DNA from: Paenibacillus sp. JNUCC32
GTDB lineage: Bacteria; Bacillota; Bacilli; Paenibacillales; Paenibacillaceae
Length of the DNA: 64,000 bases
Direction of reading: 5' to 3'
NCBI RefSeq assembly: GCF_014863545.1
Contig: NZ_CP062260.1
Coordinates: 5,163,501 to 5,227,500, forward strand
Within the stretch, counting starts at the first letter, position 1. The number at the start of each line of letters is the position of its first letter. The translations under genes were made by a program, and so were the position numbers. Under the pieces are notes generated by a model. It ran no database searches, was not told the DNA's origin, and saw only the letters and a program-made list of their open reading frames with translations. Below are positions 55,010 through 63,633 of this stretch, in pieces.

Positions 55010-55867
55010 CTATGATCCCAGCAGTTCCGCATACCATTCCGCCAATGCTGCCGCATCCGGAAGCATTTCCGCAGGTTCGAGTCCAAGCTGTGCGGCCAGC
55101 ATACCCGCCATCCGCATGGAGGAAGGAGCCATCAGGCCTCCCTGCTCCAGCACCTCCTGCCGGTGTACGAGCTCCCCGGCCTTTCCTTGAAACAGGACCT
55201 TGCCGTCCTTAATTACCACGAATTCGTCGGCAAAGGCCACGATTTCCTCCAATCGGTGAGTGACGACGAGGACGGTTTTGCCTTGCGTCCTCGTTAATCC
55301 ATGCAGCTGCTGCATCAGATCCTCCCGGCTGGCAGGATCGAGGGAGGCCGTTGGCTCATCCAAAGCCAAAATGTCGGGATCGGCCGCCAATACGGCCGCG
55401 ACCGCCGCTTTCCGCATTTGGCCCGAGCTTAGCTTGAAGGGACTCTGCCCCAGCAGCTCCTCATCCAATCCGACGAAGGATGCCGCTCTGCGGACCGCCT
55501 CTGCGGCTTCAGCTGGACTCCGTCCGAAATTAAGGGGTCCGAACAAGAGATCCTTCTCCACCGTTTCTTCAAACAGCTGCTGCTCCGGATATTGAAACAC
55601 CAGGCCGACCCGCTGCCGCAGCCCGGCGGGAATTTTCTTGCCGTCGCCCGATTCAAGGCGGAAATCCAAAATGCGAATCAGGCCGTCATCCGCCCGAATC
55701 AAACCGTTCATATGCTGGAGAAGCGTTGATTTCCCCGAGCCCGGCGCACCGAGGACGGCAATCATTCGGCCTTCCTCCAGCTCCAGATTCAGGCCGTCAA
55801 GCCCAAGAATAGGACTCATCCCCCGGTCCCGGTAGCGGTAAGAAACCTCTTCGAATGATATGACCAT
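55010..55867 (-). CDS. ecfA2: Energy-coupling factor ATPase (EcfA2-type)
   Basis: A 285-residue ATPase with Walker A GAPGSGKSTLLQHM, signature SSGQMRKAAVAAVLA, Walker B ILALDEPTASLD and an H-loop TVLVVTHRLEEI. The ATG at 55867 has TGGAGG upstream; the frame open upstream to 55972 lies inside the neighbouring gene. Overlap with that gene is 52 bp. Confidence 0.93.
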   Translation of the reverse strand: MVISFEEVSYRYRDRGMSPILGLDGLNLELEEGRMIAVLGAPGSGKSTLLQHMNGLIRADDGLIRILDFRLESGDGKKIPAGLRQRVGLVFQYPEQQLFEETVEKDLLFGPLNFGRSPAEAAEAVRRAASFVGLDEELLGQSPFKLSSGQMRKAAVAAVLAADPDILALDEPTASLDPASREDLMQQLHGLTRTQGKTVLVVTHRLEEIVAFADEFVVIKDGKVLFQGKAGELVHRQEVLEQGGLMAPSSMRMAGMLAAQLGLEPAEMLPDAAALAEWYAELLGS

Positions 55868-56691
55868 AATGCCTCCAGCACCTCCTTCTCCCTGACCAGC
55901 TCGCCGATATCGATTCCTCTCGCTTTCAGCTCCCTGCACAGCTGGAGGGCAAAAGGCGCCTTCAGCCTGCACTGCCGCAGCAAGTCGTCCTGCAGAAGCA
56001 GCTCCTTTGGACTGCCGTCCGCTGCCACCATGCCGCCGTCCAGCACGACCATCCGGTCGGCTTCGGCCATCTCCTCCACATCATGGGTGATGGAGATGAG
56101 CGTGTACCTGCCTTCGGCGTGCATGGCCCGCATCAGGCCCAGCAGCTCATGCTTGGCCTTCTCATCCAGCATGGAGGCCGCCTCGTCCATGACAACGATG
56201 GAAGGCTCCATCGCCAGCACGGCAGCGATGGCCGCCCGCTGCTTCTGTCCGCCGGACAGAGTGGCCGGATGCCGTTGGAGCAGATGGACGATATCCAGCC
56301 GCTCCGCATAGGTTCGAATCCGCTGCTGCATTTCTTCCCGGCTCAGGCACAGATTTTCCAGGCCAAACGCGATATCATCCTCTACGGTGAGGCCGACAAA
56401 CTGATCGTCCGGGTTGGGAAACACCATGCCGATATGACGGCGAATGTCGCCCAGCGTGCGGCCGTTCAGCTCCAGCCCATCGATCAGAATGCGTCCCCGG
56501 CTCATGAGGAGCAGGCCGTTCAACAGCCGAATGAGCGTGGACTTGCCTGCCCCATTTCTTCCGGCGATGCATACCCACTGTCCATGGGGGATCGCCAGCG
56601 AGACATCTTTGAGCACGTTCGTACAGCCCTGCCCGTAATATACATGCTTAAGCTTTACTGCATGCTCTGACTTATCGGTTATGCCCGCCAT
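55816..56691 (-). CDS. ecfA1: Energy-coupling factor ATPase (EcfA1-type)
   Basis: A 291-residue ATPase with Walker A GRNGAGKSTLIRLL, signature LSGGQKQRAAIAAVLA and Walker B SIVVMDEAASMLD. The ATG at 56691 is chosen for its GGGGGAGG site. With EcfA2 and EcfT it forms an ECF module; in Listeria such a module in the EET locus supports flavin delivery to the outside. The S-component role may be filled by the EetB-like protein. Confidence 0.93.
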   Translation of the reverse strand: MAGITDKSEHAVKLKHVYYGQGCTNVLKDVSLAIPHGQWVCIAGRNGAGKSTLIRLLNGLLLMSRGRILIDGLELNGRTLGDIRRHIGMVFPNPDDQFVGLTVEDDIAFGLENLCLSREEMQQRIRTYAERLDIVHLLQRHPATLSGGQKQRAAIAAVLAMEPSIVVMDEAASMLDEKAKHELLGLMRAMHAEGRYTLISITHDVEEMAEADRMVVLDGGMVAADGSPKELLLQDDLLRQCRLKAPFALQLCRELKARGIDIGELVREKEVLEALWSYHSKRFLTATGTGG

Positions 56692-56707
56692 GCCTAACGC
56701 CTCCCCC

Positions 56708-57253
56708 TTAGCTTTCTGTGTGAAACATGCCGAACGGATCAATACGCCGCAGGGATTCGATCAGATATTTTGCGGCCCATCCGACGAAGATCCCGGTCAC
56801 CACGCCCGCCCCGAGCAGAAAGGGCAGGTAATAATAAATTTTTGCCGTTCCCAATACCAGCGAGGCTGCCGTCAATTGCCCGATATTATGAGCGATGCCG
56901 CCAGCGATGCTCACGCCGGTTAAGCTGAAATTGCTCCCCCCGAGCCTCAGCATGACATACATCACCAGATAACTCGCCAGAGCGCCGAACATGCTGAACA
57001 GAAAGGTCGAGAAGCTGCCGAGTATAAAGGCGGTCAACAATGTTTTTAAGACAATGAGCCACAGGGCATCCCTGCCCCCAAGGCAGACCAGACAGGTCAG
57101 AACCATAATATTGCCGAGCCCCAGCTTGGCGCCGGGTATCGTGACCGCGAACGGAATCAGGGCTTCCACAATGCCCAGCACCACCGATAATGATGCGCAG
57201 ATGGCGATCACGACCAGCTTGCGGAGCGCATACGGATCAGGAGACAACGGCAT
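56708..57253 (-). CDS. eetB: EetB, Gx-transporter-family membrane protein
   Basis: A 181-residue protein with about five membrane helices (IAICASLSVVLGIVEALIPF; GGRDALWLIVLKTLLTAFIL), matching the Gx family. It lies between eetA and the ecf genes as in known EET loci, and is needed for EET in Listeria. Its family resembles ECF S-components. It starts at ATG 57253 (AAAGGA upstream) or GTG 57262, overlapping eetA by about 17-26 bp. Confidence 0.9.
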   Translation of the reverse strand: MPLSPDPYALRKLVVIAICASLSVVLGIVEALIPFAVTIPGAKLGLGNIMVLTCLVCLGGRDALWLIVLKTLLTAFILGSFSTFLFSMFGALASYLVMYVMLRLGGSNFSLTGVSIAGGIAHNIGQLTAASLVLGTAKIYYYLPFLLGAGVVTGIFVGWAAKYLIESLRRIDPFGMFHTES

Positions 57254-57617
57254 CCGGCTCACTTCCTTTAATTTGTTCTCCGGTCACTTCCACGAACACG
57301 CGATTAGGCAGACATACGATGGTGCCATGGATGTCGTGAACGTGGCCGAACCCGATGCAGAGCTGATCCGGACAATCCGACTCCACCATCTCGATCCCTT
57401 CGCGCGAGATCCTCAAGAGGTTGTATCCCCGCTCCGTCCGGATTTCTATGTCTCGGGGCTCTTCCGTCAGCGCCACCGTATCATAATGCTTTCCGTTCAC
57501 CTCGATCATGGCATAAGTTCCCTTTGCCGTTCCGTCTTCCCCCATAAACTTGGATATTCCAAACCAGGCGACAGCCGCTATCAGCACAAGCGCTATTCCA
57601 ATATCTCCGCGTTTCAT
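57237..57617 (-). CDS. eetA: EetA, NusG domain II-like membrane-anchored protein
   Basis: A 126-residue protein: one membrane helix (about 7-24), then a NusG-II-like domain with TYAMIEVNGKHYDTV, the Cys word ESDCPDQLC and the C-terminal TIVCLPNRVFVEV. These cysteines are the family hallmark. In Listeria EetA is an accessory part of EET. The ATG at 57617 has a GTGGAG site; 57623 is the alternative. It heads the minus-strand eetA-eetB-ecf operon and faces apbE. Confidence 0.9.
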   Translation of the reverse strand: MKRGDIGIALVLIAAVAWFGISKFMGEDGTAKGTYAMIEVNGKHYDTVALTEEPRDIEIRTERGYNLLRISREGIEMVESDCPDQLCIGFGHVHDIHGTIVCLPNRVFVEVTGEQIKGSEPDAVVS

Positions 57618-57676
57618 CAGCATCTCTCCACTTCGCTTTGCTTATCTTCATTATCAGGGCTGCACCAAGTGCCAGA

Positions 57677-57692
57677 AATGATTTTTCTCACA
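57677..57692. promoter_or_regulatory. Shared Fnr-type box between eetA and apbE
   Basis: AATGA-TTTTTC-TCACA: one perfect and one three-of-five half-site. Its centre is 57684.5. On the plus strand an extended -10 TGATACGCT (57711-57719) predicts a start near 57726, 41.5 bp away. On the minus strand GATAAT (57655-57650) predicts a start near 57643, also 41.5 bp away. One box could thus activate both operons. Confidence 0.6.
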
Positions 57693-57776
57693 TTCAGCGG
57701 GATAAGGGTCTGATACGCTGAGATCATCGGAACTCGATGCAAAAACAGCATCAGAATTCGAAGAGGAGGCACTATC

Positions 57777-58841
57777 ATGTATAGGAAGTTTCTTTCCCGC
57801 GGCAGCCTGTTGATCATGCTCGCCCTGCTGATGACGGGAGCGATCGGCTGCACAACCAAAGCGGATCAGAAGACAGCCGCCAGCACCGAACCGGCAGCCG
57901 AACGTTACTTTATATTCGATACCATTGTAAGTCTCCGTGTTTACGATGAACGGATGACACCCCGGCATTTCGACGAGGTTAAGGCTCTGCTGGAACGGAT
58001 CGACCAGCGTATGAACCGGCAACTGGCCGGCAGCGAGATCGATCAGGTCAATCAAGCGGCGGGCAAATCCGAGGTCGGCGTTTCGGAAGAGACCTTCAAG
58101 GTGGTCCAGACCGCTATCGATTACGCGGCGGCTTCCGGCGGACATTTCGAACCGACCGTAGGCCCGCTTGTGGATCTCTGGGGCATTGGAGGCGAACACC
58201 CCGCTGTACCGAAGAAAGATGAGCTGACTGCCGCCATGCAGCGAATGAACTACAAGGATGTGATTTTAAATCCGGCATCGCACGCCATCCGGCTGGAGAA
58301 GGAGGGAATGTCGCTGGATTTAGGCGCCATCGCCAAAGGATATGCCGCAGATGTCATCGCGGACTATTTGCAGCAGCAGGATTTTCGCTCCGCCATTATC
58401 GACCTCGGGGGCAACATCCTGGCCATGGGTTCGAAGCCTGACGGCTCGCCGTGGAACATCGGCATTCAGGACCCCGGTAAAGATCGCGGGCAATCCCTGG
58501 GGACGCTTGAAGTCGTCAATAAGACGATCGTGACCTCCGGCGTGTACGAGCGTTTCTTCGAAGCAGAGGGAAAAGTGTATCACCATATTCTGAGCCCCTT
58601 CACCGGTTATCCGGTCGATAACGACCTGCTCAGCGTAACGATCGTGACCGACACGTCCATGGACGCCGATGCCATGTCGACTTCCGTCTTTTCGCTTGGG
58701 CTTACGGAAGGTCGGCAGTTCGTCGAGAGCCGGGATGACGCCGATGCCATTTTCGTCACCACCGACCATCAAATCTATCTCACCTCAGGTCTGACGGATA
58801 CATTCAAACTGACGAATGACGATTATCAGCTTGCCGAATAA
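57777..58841 (+). CDS. apbE: ApbE-like FAD:protein FMN transferase (FmnB)
   Basis: A 354-residue lipoprotein (GAIGC lipobox, Cys about 25). Words: IFDTIVSL, SLDLGAIAKGYAADVI, AIIDLGGNILAMG and the substrate region TSGVYERFF, HHILSPFTGYPV. It cuts FAD and attaches FMN to Ser/Thr in DxxSGxS/T motifs outside the cell; the PplA-like protein of this locus has two of them. It is 22 bp before fnr, so they are probably cotranscribed. Confidence 0.95.
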   Translation: MYRKFLSRGSLLIMLALLMTGAIGCTTKADQKTAASTEPAAERYFIFDTIVSLRVYDERMTPRHFDEVKALLERIDQRMNRQLAGSEIDQVNQAAGKSEVGVSEETFKVVQTAIDYAAASGGHFEPTVGPLVDLWGIGGEHPAVPKKDELTAAMQRMNYKDVILNPASHAIRLEKEGMSLDLGAIAKGYAADVIADYLQQQDFRSAIIDLGGNILAMGSKPDGSPWNIGIQDPGKDRGQSLGTLEVVNKTIVTSGVYERFFEAEGKVYHHILSPFTGYPVDNDLLSVTIVTDTSMDADAMSTSVFSLGLTEGRQFVESRDDADAIFVTTDHQIYLTSGLTDTFKLTNDDYQLAE

Positions 58842-58863
58842 GTTACGAAAAGGAGAAGATCGT

Positions 58864-59613
58864 ATGAAACAGAATCGAGCTGCAAGGTCCGATGCGAAGG
58901 ATGGAGGGCTGTTTCCTGCGGGCACTTCCTCCGTCTTTTCGCCGCCGCATCTCGCTTTAATCCGGGAAATGGCCGAGCCAATCGGTTTGTTTGCCGGCGA
59001 TTGTCTGTATCAGGAGAACGATCCTGCCGACCGGCTGTACTTCGTAAACCGGGGAAGCCTGAAGGTATCCAAGCTGCTGGAAGGCGGATTGTCGGCAACC
59101 TTGTCGCTCCACATCCCGGGCGATCTGTTCGGTGAGCCCGATCCGTTCGGACGAGCCGTGCATCATTTCGAAGCCAGGGCCATGGAGGATAGCGAGGTCG
59201 GCGTCGTGCCCCAGACCGAGCTGGATAAAATCATCCGCATCAACGGCGATTTTGCCGTGGAATATATGGGCTGGATGGCGCTTATGCAGCGTACCACGCA
59301 GAGCAAACTGCGCGATCTGCTGCTGCATGGCAAATCCGGCGCCCTATGCTCTCTGCTGCTGCGGCTGTACAATATGTACGGCACCGGCTGGAGCGTCAAG
59401 GATACCCGAGCCATCATCGGCAAGCGGATCACGAATCTGGAGATGGCGGAGATGATCGGCTCTACTCGCGAAAGCGTCAACCGTATCTTGAACGAGCTTA
59501 AGGATCTTGGCGTGATTTCTACCGAGCGGGGGCGCATCGTTCTGAATGACCCCGCCTATTTGCGGAATATTTGCCACTGTGAGGACTGCCCTAAAGAGAT
59601 TTGCCGAATGTAA
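58864..59613 (+). CDS. fnr: Crp/Fnr regulator with C-terminal iron-sulfur cysteine cluster
   Basis: A 249-residue regulator. The cNMP-type effector domain (about 30-140) is followed by a dimer helix and a winged helix-turn-helix with TNLEMAEMIGSTRESVNRIL. The last residues carry Cys237, Cys239, Cys242 and Cys247; Cys239-x2-Cys242-x4-Cys247 matches the spacing of the Bacillus subtilis Fnr [4Fe-4S] ligands (C227, C230, C235). This indicates an oxygen sensor. The ATG at 58864 has AAAAGGAG upstream. Its place in the EET locus, with Fnr boxes in both promoters, suggests local anaerobic control. Confidence 0.88.
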   Translation: MKQNRAARSDAKDGGLFPAGTSSVFSPPHLALIREMAEPIGLFAGDCLYQENDPADRLYFVNRGSLKVSKLLEGGLSATLSLHIPGDLFGEPDPFGRAVHHFEARAMEDSEVGVVPQTELDKIIRINGDFAVEYMGWMALMQRTTQSKLRDLLLHGKSGALCSLLLRLYNMYGTGWSVKDTRAIIGKRITNLEMAEMIGSTRESVNRILNELKDLGVISTERGRIVLNDPAYLRNICHCEDCPKEICRM

Positions 59614-59627
59614 CGGACATCGACAAA

Positions 59628-59693
59628 AAACCTCTGAATGGAACACGGAGTCAACAGCAGTACTCTAACCCGTATCTAAACAGAGGTTTCTTA
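59628..59693 (+). terminator. Terminator after fnr
   Basis: Arms AAACCTCTG (59628) and CAGAGGTTTC (59681) enclose a long loop, followed by TTATTC. The loop is long, so strength is uncertain. The rest of 59700-60020 holds no gene I can support; a minus-strand frame at 59722-59994 has no ribosome site or recognised domain. Confidence 0.5.
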
Positions 59694-59974
59694 TTCTCAT
59701 GGCCCCTTTCATGAATTTCATTTACACGCCAGCACCCAAGGATTCGTGATCACCACATGATTCCATTACCCGCTCTAGAAAAACGAATTCTCTCCTGAAA
59801 TGATACTGCCGTCTGATTAACGACCTCCCTTCAAGCATGCAGAGGTTGGGCAAACATTCGAAATTTCCACATGAAAACTGCGCTAATTCTCGGTGTATCA
59901 TGACTCCGCCTTGCGCGCTATGATGGAGTTGGATTAACGGTTTAAGGGGAACGCACACTTTTTGCATGTATATC

Positions 59975-59988
59975 TGAGAGCGTTTCCA
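59975..59988. promoter_or_regulatory. Candidate cre (CcpA) site upstream of the GH3 gene
   Basis: TGAGAGCGTTTCCA matches most of the catabolite-response consensus TGWAANCGNTNWCA, 33 bp before the ATG. It is consistent with glucose repression of the glycosidase. Confidence 0.5.
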
Positions 59989-60020
59989 TTCCAACTCTGC
60001 TTAGAAATGAGGTTTTGCTC

Positions 60021-62825
60021 ATGAAATATCCGTTCCAGGATCCGGATCTGCCGCTGGAAGAGCGGGTTCACGATCTGGTATCCCGATTGACCTTGGACGA
60101 AAAAATCGAATTAATGTGCCAATACCAGACGGAAATCCCCCGTCTCGGCGTGCAAAAATATAAGCATGGCACCGAAGGCGCACACGGCGTGGCATGGCTT
60201 GGCGAAGCGACCGTCTTTCCGCAAAACACCGGACTTGCGTGCACGTGGAATCCCGGGCTGATGCGTGAAATCGGCTCGGTCATCGCAGAGGAAGCCCGGG
60301 TCTATTACCAGCGCGACCGGGCCATCAACGGACTCACCATCTGGTCGCCGACAGTGGATCTGGAACGCGATCCCCGGTGGGGACGAACGGAAGAAGCCTA
60401 CGGGGAAGACCCGCACCTGACCGGGGAGCTATCCACCGGGCTGGTGAAGGGCATGCAGGGAGACCATCCCTTCTACTACAAAACGGTAGCTACCCTGAAG
60501 CACTTCTACGGCAATAACAATGAAGCCGACCGCGGCAGCGCCTCGGTAAGCATCGATCCGAGGAACAAGCGCGAATATTATCTGAAGGCTTTCGAGGCTC
60601 CGTTCCGGGAAGGGAAAGCCGGTTCCATGATGACCGCGTATAACGGCATCAACGGCACGCCGTGCAACCTGAACCATGAAGTGAACGATATCGTCAAGCA
60701 GGAATGGGGCATGGACGGATTCGTCGTAGGGGACGCGGGTGACGTGCTGGGTACCGTCATGGACCATCATTATGTCGCTTCCTACGCAGAGGCCGTTGCG
60801 GGTTCCGTCAAAGCCGGAATCGACAGCATCACCGACGATCAGGACATCTCCTTCCGCGCTCTCCGCGATGCTTTGGAGCAAGGATTGCTTGAGGAGCAGC
60901 ATCTGGACCATGCCCTCCGCAATACCTTCCGCGTCCGCTTCCGCCTTGGCGAATTCGACCCGGAGGAGCGGAATCCCTACAGCCGCGTACCGGAGACGAA
61001 GCTCTGCGCGCCGGAGCATGCCGAATTATCTCTTCGAGCCGCCCGTGAGTCGATTGTGCTGCTGAAGAATGACGGTTTGCTGCCCCTTCCGCGTGATCCG
61101 TTCAAATCCGCGGCCGTGATCGGACCGCTCGCCAACGAAGCGTTCACGGATTGGTACAGCGGCACGCCTCCCTACCGGATTACGCCGCTTCAGGGCGTGC
61201 AGGCCAAAGCGGGAGACCGCAACGTTCAATTCCATACGGGATTGGATCAGGTGCGCCTTCGTTCTGCCGTCAGCGGCACGTATGTCGCCCTGTCTTCCGA
61301 GGAGCAGGGCATCCTGTTTGCAGGCACGTCAGCATCCGCCGATGCCGCCGTATTCGAGCGAAACGACTGGGGCTGGGGCTCTGTCACGCTCCGCCTGGTC
61401 GGCAGCGGCAAATTCGTAACCGAAACGGAGACGGGACTGCAAGCAGCGGCCGACGAAGCTCGCGGCTGGTTCGTGAAGGAGGCTTTCGGCTTCGAAGCGT
61501 TGCCGGATGGAAGCTTCCTGATGAAAAACTGGGAAGGCAAACCGATCCTGCTCGATGAGCATGGCCGGCTTGTTGTTGGCGGCATCGAGGAAACGGGAAC
61601 GCCGTTTACCATCGAAACGGTAAAGGACGGCATCGCTGAAGCCGCTGCAGCGGCAGCATCGGCTGAAACCGCCATCGTCTTCGTGGGAAACAGCCCGTTC
61701 ATTAACGGCAAGGAAACGATCGACCGACCCGACATCACCCTTCCGCCTGCACAGCAGGCCTTGATACAGGCGGTGTTCGAAGCTAATCCCCATACGGTGG
61801 TGGTCATCGTAGGCGGGTATCCGTTCGCGGTGAACTGGGAACAGGAGCATGTGCCGGCCATCCTCTTTACGTCTCACGCCGGGCAGGAGCTGGGCCACGC
61901 GGTGGCCGACGTTCTGTACGGAGATTATAATCCGGGCGGCCGCTTAAACATGACGTGGTATAAGTCAACCGAACAGCTTCCGGACATCATGGATTACGAC
62001 ATTATCAAAGGGAGGCGGACCTATCAATATTTCGAGGGGGATGTACTGTACCCGTTCGGTCACGGCCTCAGCTATTCCCGCTTCCAATACAGCGGTCTAT
62101 CGCTTAGCCGTCCGCAGATCACGGCCGAAGGCAGCGTAACCGTCACCGTTGCGGTTAGGAACGAGAGCCAGCTGGCCGGGGATGAGGTGGTTCAGCTGTA
62201 TGTGAAGGCTGACTCCTCCCGCGTCATTCGTCCTCTCAAAACGTTGAAGGGCTTCCGCCGCGTTCATCTGGCTCCAGGCGCTTCGGAAACGGTAACCTTT
62301 CAGCTCAAAGCCGAGGATCTGGCCTTCTGGGATGTCACCCGGGAGCGTTACTGCGTGGAAAGCGGGACCTATACGCTCATGGCTGGACCATCCTCCGGCC
62401 GGCTGCCGGTCACCGCAGTCCTTCAAGTCGAAGGAGAAACGATCCCGCCACGCACGCTGCGGGAGCCTGTTCGAGCAGTGAATTATGACGACTACCAGGG
62501 TGTCTTCCTCGATGAATGCCGCGAAGGCGGCGAAAGCATCCGTTTAATCGGCGACTCGGGATGGATCGCCTTCCATGACGCCGATCTCGGCGATTCTCCG
62601 GCCACGTTCGAGGCCAGGGTGAGCGGACATATCAAGGGCGGCGACATCGTCGTTACGACCGGCAGCCCGGATGGCCCCGCAGCCGGAAGCTGCAGGGTCC
62701 TGCCGACCGGAGGGCGCCAGGCCTGGACGACGGTTCAGGCCGATCTGACGGGGTTAGCAGGACGGGCCGACGTCTTCCTATTCATGAAAGGCGAGGTGCA
62801 GATCAGCTGGTTCCGCATAGCTTAA
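60021..62825 (+). CDS. Family 3 glycoside hydrolase with inserted and C-terminal modules
   Basis: A 934-residue cytoplasmic-type protein (no signal peptide). The (beta/alpha)8 domain (about 1-300) has KHFYGNNNEADR, and the nucleophile Asp238 in GFVVGDAG. The second alpha/beta domain follows (VLLKNDGLLPL, then VFVGNSPFINGKE at about 555). Between these lies an inserted module of about 125 residues (about 412-537; GTYVALSSEEQ, FVTETETGLQ) resembling a beta-trefoil-like fold. A fibronectin III-like domain (DEVVQLYVKADSS, LKTLKGFRRV) and a C-terminal CBM6-like module (about 835-934) complete it. Beta-glucosidase or beta-xylosidase activity is likely. A cre-like site lies in the promoter. Confidence 0.93.
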   Translation: MKYPFQDPDLPLEERVHDLVSRLTLDEKIELMCQYQTEIPRLGVQKYKHGTEGAHGVAWLGEATVFPQNTGLACTWNPGLMREIGSVIAEEARVYYQRDRAINGLTIWSPTVDLERDPRWGRTEEAYGEDPHLTGELSTGLVKGMQGDHPFYYKTVATLKHFYGNNNEADRGSASVSIDPRNKREYYLKAFEAPFREGKAGSMMTAYNGINGTPCNLNHEVNDIVKQEWGMDGFVVGDAGDVLGTVMDHHYVASYAEAVAGSVKAGIDSITDDQDISFRALRDALEQGLLEEQHLDHALRNTFRVRFRLGEFDPEERNPYSRVPETKLCAPEHAELSLRAARESIVLLKNDGLLPLPRDPFKSAAVIGPLANEAFTDWYSGTPPYRITPLQGVQAKAGDRNVQFHTGLDQVRLRSAVSGTYVALSSEEQGILFAGTSASADAAVFERNDWGWGSVTLRLVGSGKFVTETETGLQAAADEARGWFVKEAFGFEALPDGSFLMKNWEGKPILLDEHGRLVVGGIEETGTPFTIETVKDGIAEAAAAAASAETAIVFVGNSPFINGKETIDRPDITLPPAQQALIQAVFEANPHTVVVIVGGYPFAVNWEQEHVPAILFTSHAGQELGHAVADVLYGDYNPGGRLNMTWYKSTEQLPDIMDYDIIKGRRTYQYFEGDVLYPFGHGLSYSRFQYSGLSLSRPQITAEGSVTVTVAVRNESQLAGDEVVQLYVKADSSRVIRPLKTLKGFRRVHLAPGASETVTFQLKAEDLAFWDVTRERYCVESGTYTLMAGPSSGRLPVTAVLQVEGETIPPRTLREPVRAVNYDDYQGVFLDECREGGESIRLIGDSGWIAFHDADLGDSPATFEARVSGHIKGGDIVVTTGSPDGPAAGSCRVLPTGGRQAWTTVQADLTGLAGRADVFLFMKGEVQISWFRIA

Positions 62826-62918
62826 GCCGCCAGCGATCTAGTGATAACCCTCTGTAATATGCTTAATCGACGGTTCTAACGAGCCTGTCAGCGGCACCCT
62901 ATCTTACAGATATCCATA

Positions 62919-62965
62919 GAACATCTGCCCTACGTTTTATACGATGGGCAGATGTTCTTTTTTGT
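62919..62965 (+). terminator. Terminator after the GH3 gene
   Basis: The stem GAACATCTGCCC/GGGCAGATGTTC has a 15-nt loop and is followed by TTTTTTTG. Confidence 0.9.
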
Positions 62966-63099
62966 TAGAATGAAGTCAATCCGAAAATATAAGAAAATGT
63001 CTCCGCCTTCGTTATAAGGCCACCTCCGCAAAAAAATATGAACCCTTTCCAAGGGTCATTTGTTTATTAGACATAACGCAAAGAAAGGAGTGCCTTGGA

Positions 63100-63633
63100 T
63101 TGACGGAACGCGAGTTATTCGATTCATACAACAAGGACGTGTACCGTACCTGCTACTACATGCTGCGGAACGCCCAAGATGCGGAAGATCTCTGCCACGA
63201 CGTATTCGTCACCGTATTTCGCCAGGATTGGAGAAGCGTAGAACATACACGCGCCTGGATCATGCGCATCGCGATGAATCACTGCCTGAACCTGCTTAGA
63301 AGGAATCAGACCCAGCGGGAAAAGCAAAGCCAGGTCGCTTGGCTCCACGAGCAGACCGCGGCATCGGTTAAATCCGTGGACACCATCGTATTGGAAAAAG
63401 CAGCGGCGGCGGAATGGGAGAGCCTGCTGCGGCAGCTCCCGGACAAGCTGATGGCCGTGGTCACGCTCCGCTATATTGGCGAGCTGTCGATGGCGGAAAT
63501 TGCCGAAACGTTGAAGATCCCTGTAGGAACGGTTAAATCAAGGCTTCACAAAGCATTGAAAATCATGCGCAAAAAGCTCGAGCATCATAACGGCTTTTGG
63601 CTGAAGGGGGAGAAACAATTTGGAACGTTTTGA
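63100..63633 (+). CDS. ECF RNA polymerase sigma factor
   Basis: A 177-residue sigma factor: region 2 (YYMLRNAQDAEDLCHDVFV; RIAMNHCLNLLRR) and region 4 (ELSMAEIAETLKIPVGTVK). It starts at TTG with AAAGGAG 11 bp upstream. It overlaps the next gene by 14 bp, the usual sigma/anti-sigma coupling. A palindrome ACCCTT-TCC-AAGGGT at 63042-63056 next to a GAAC word may be part of its promoter. Confidence 0.93.
   Translation: MTERELFDSYNKDVYRTCYYMLRNAQDAEDLCHDVFVTVFRQDWRSVEHTRAWIMRIAMNHCLNLLRRNQTQREKQSQVAWLHEQTAASVKSVDTIVLEKAAAAEWESLLRQLPDKLMAVVTLRYIGELSMAEIAETLKIPVGTVKSRLHKALKIMRKKLEHHNGFWLKGEKQFGTF

Noticed and set aside
59722..59994. 90-codon minus-strand frame upstream of the GH3 gene
   Set aside because: No ribosome site or recognised domain, and it overlaps the likely GH3 promoter and cre-like site.
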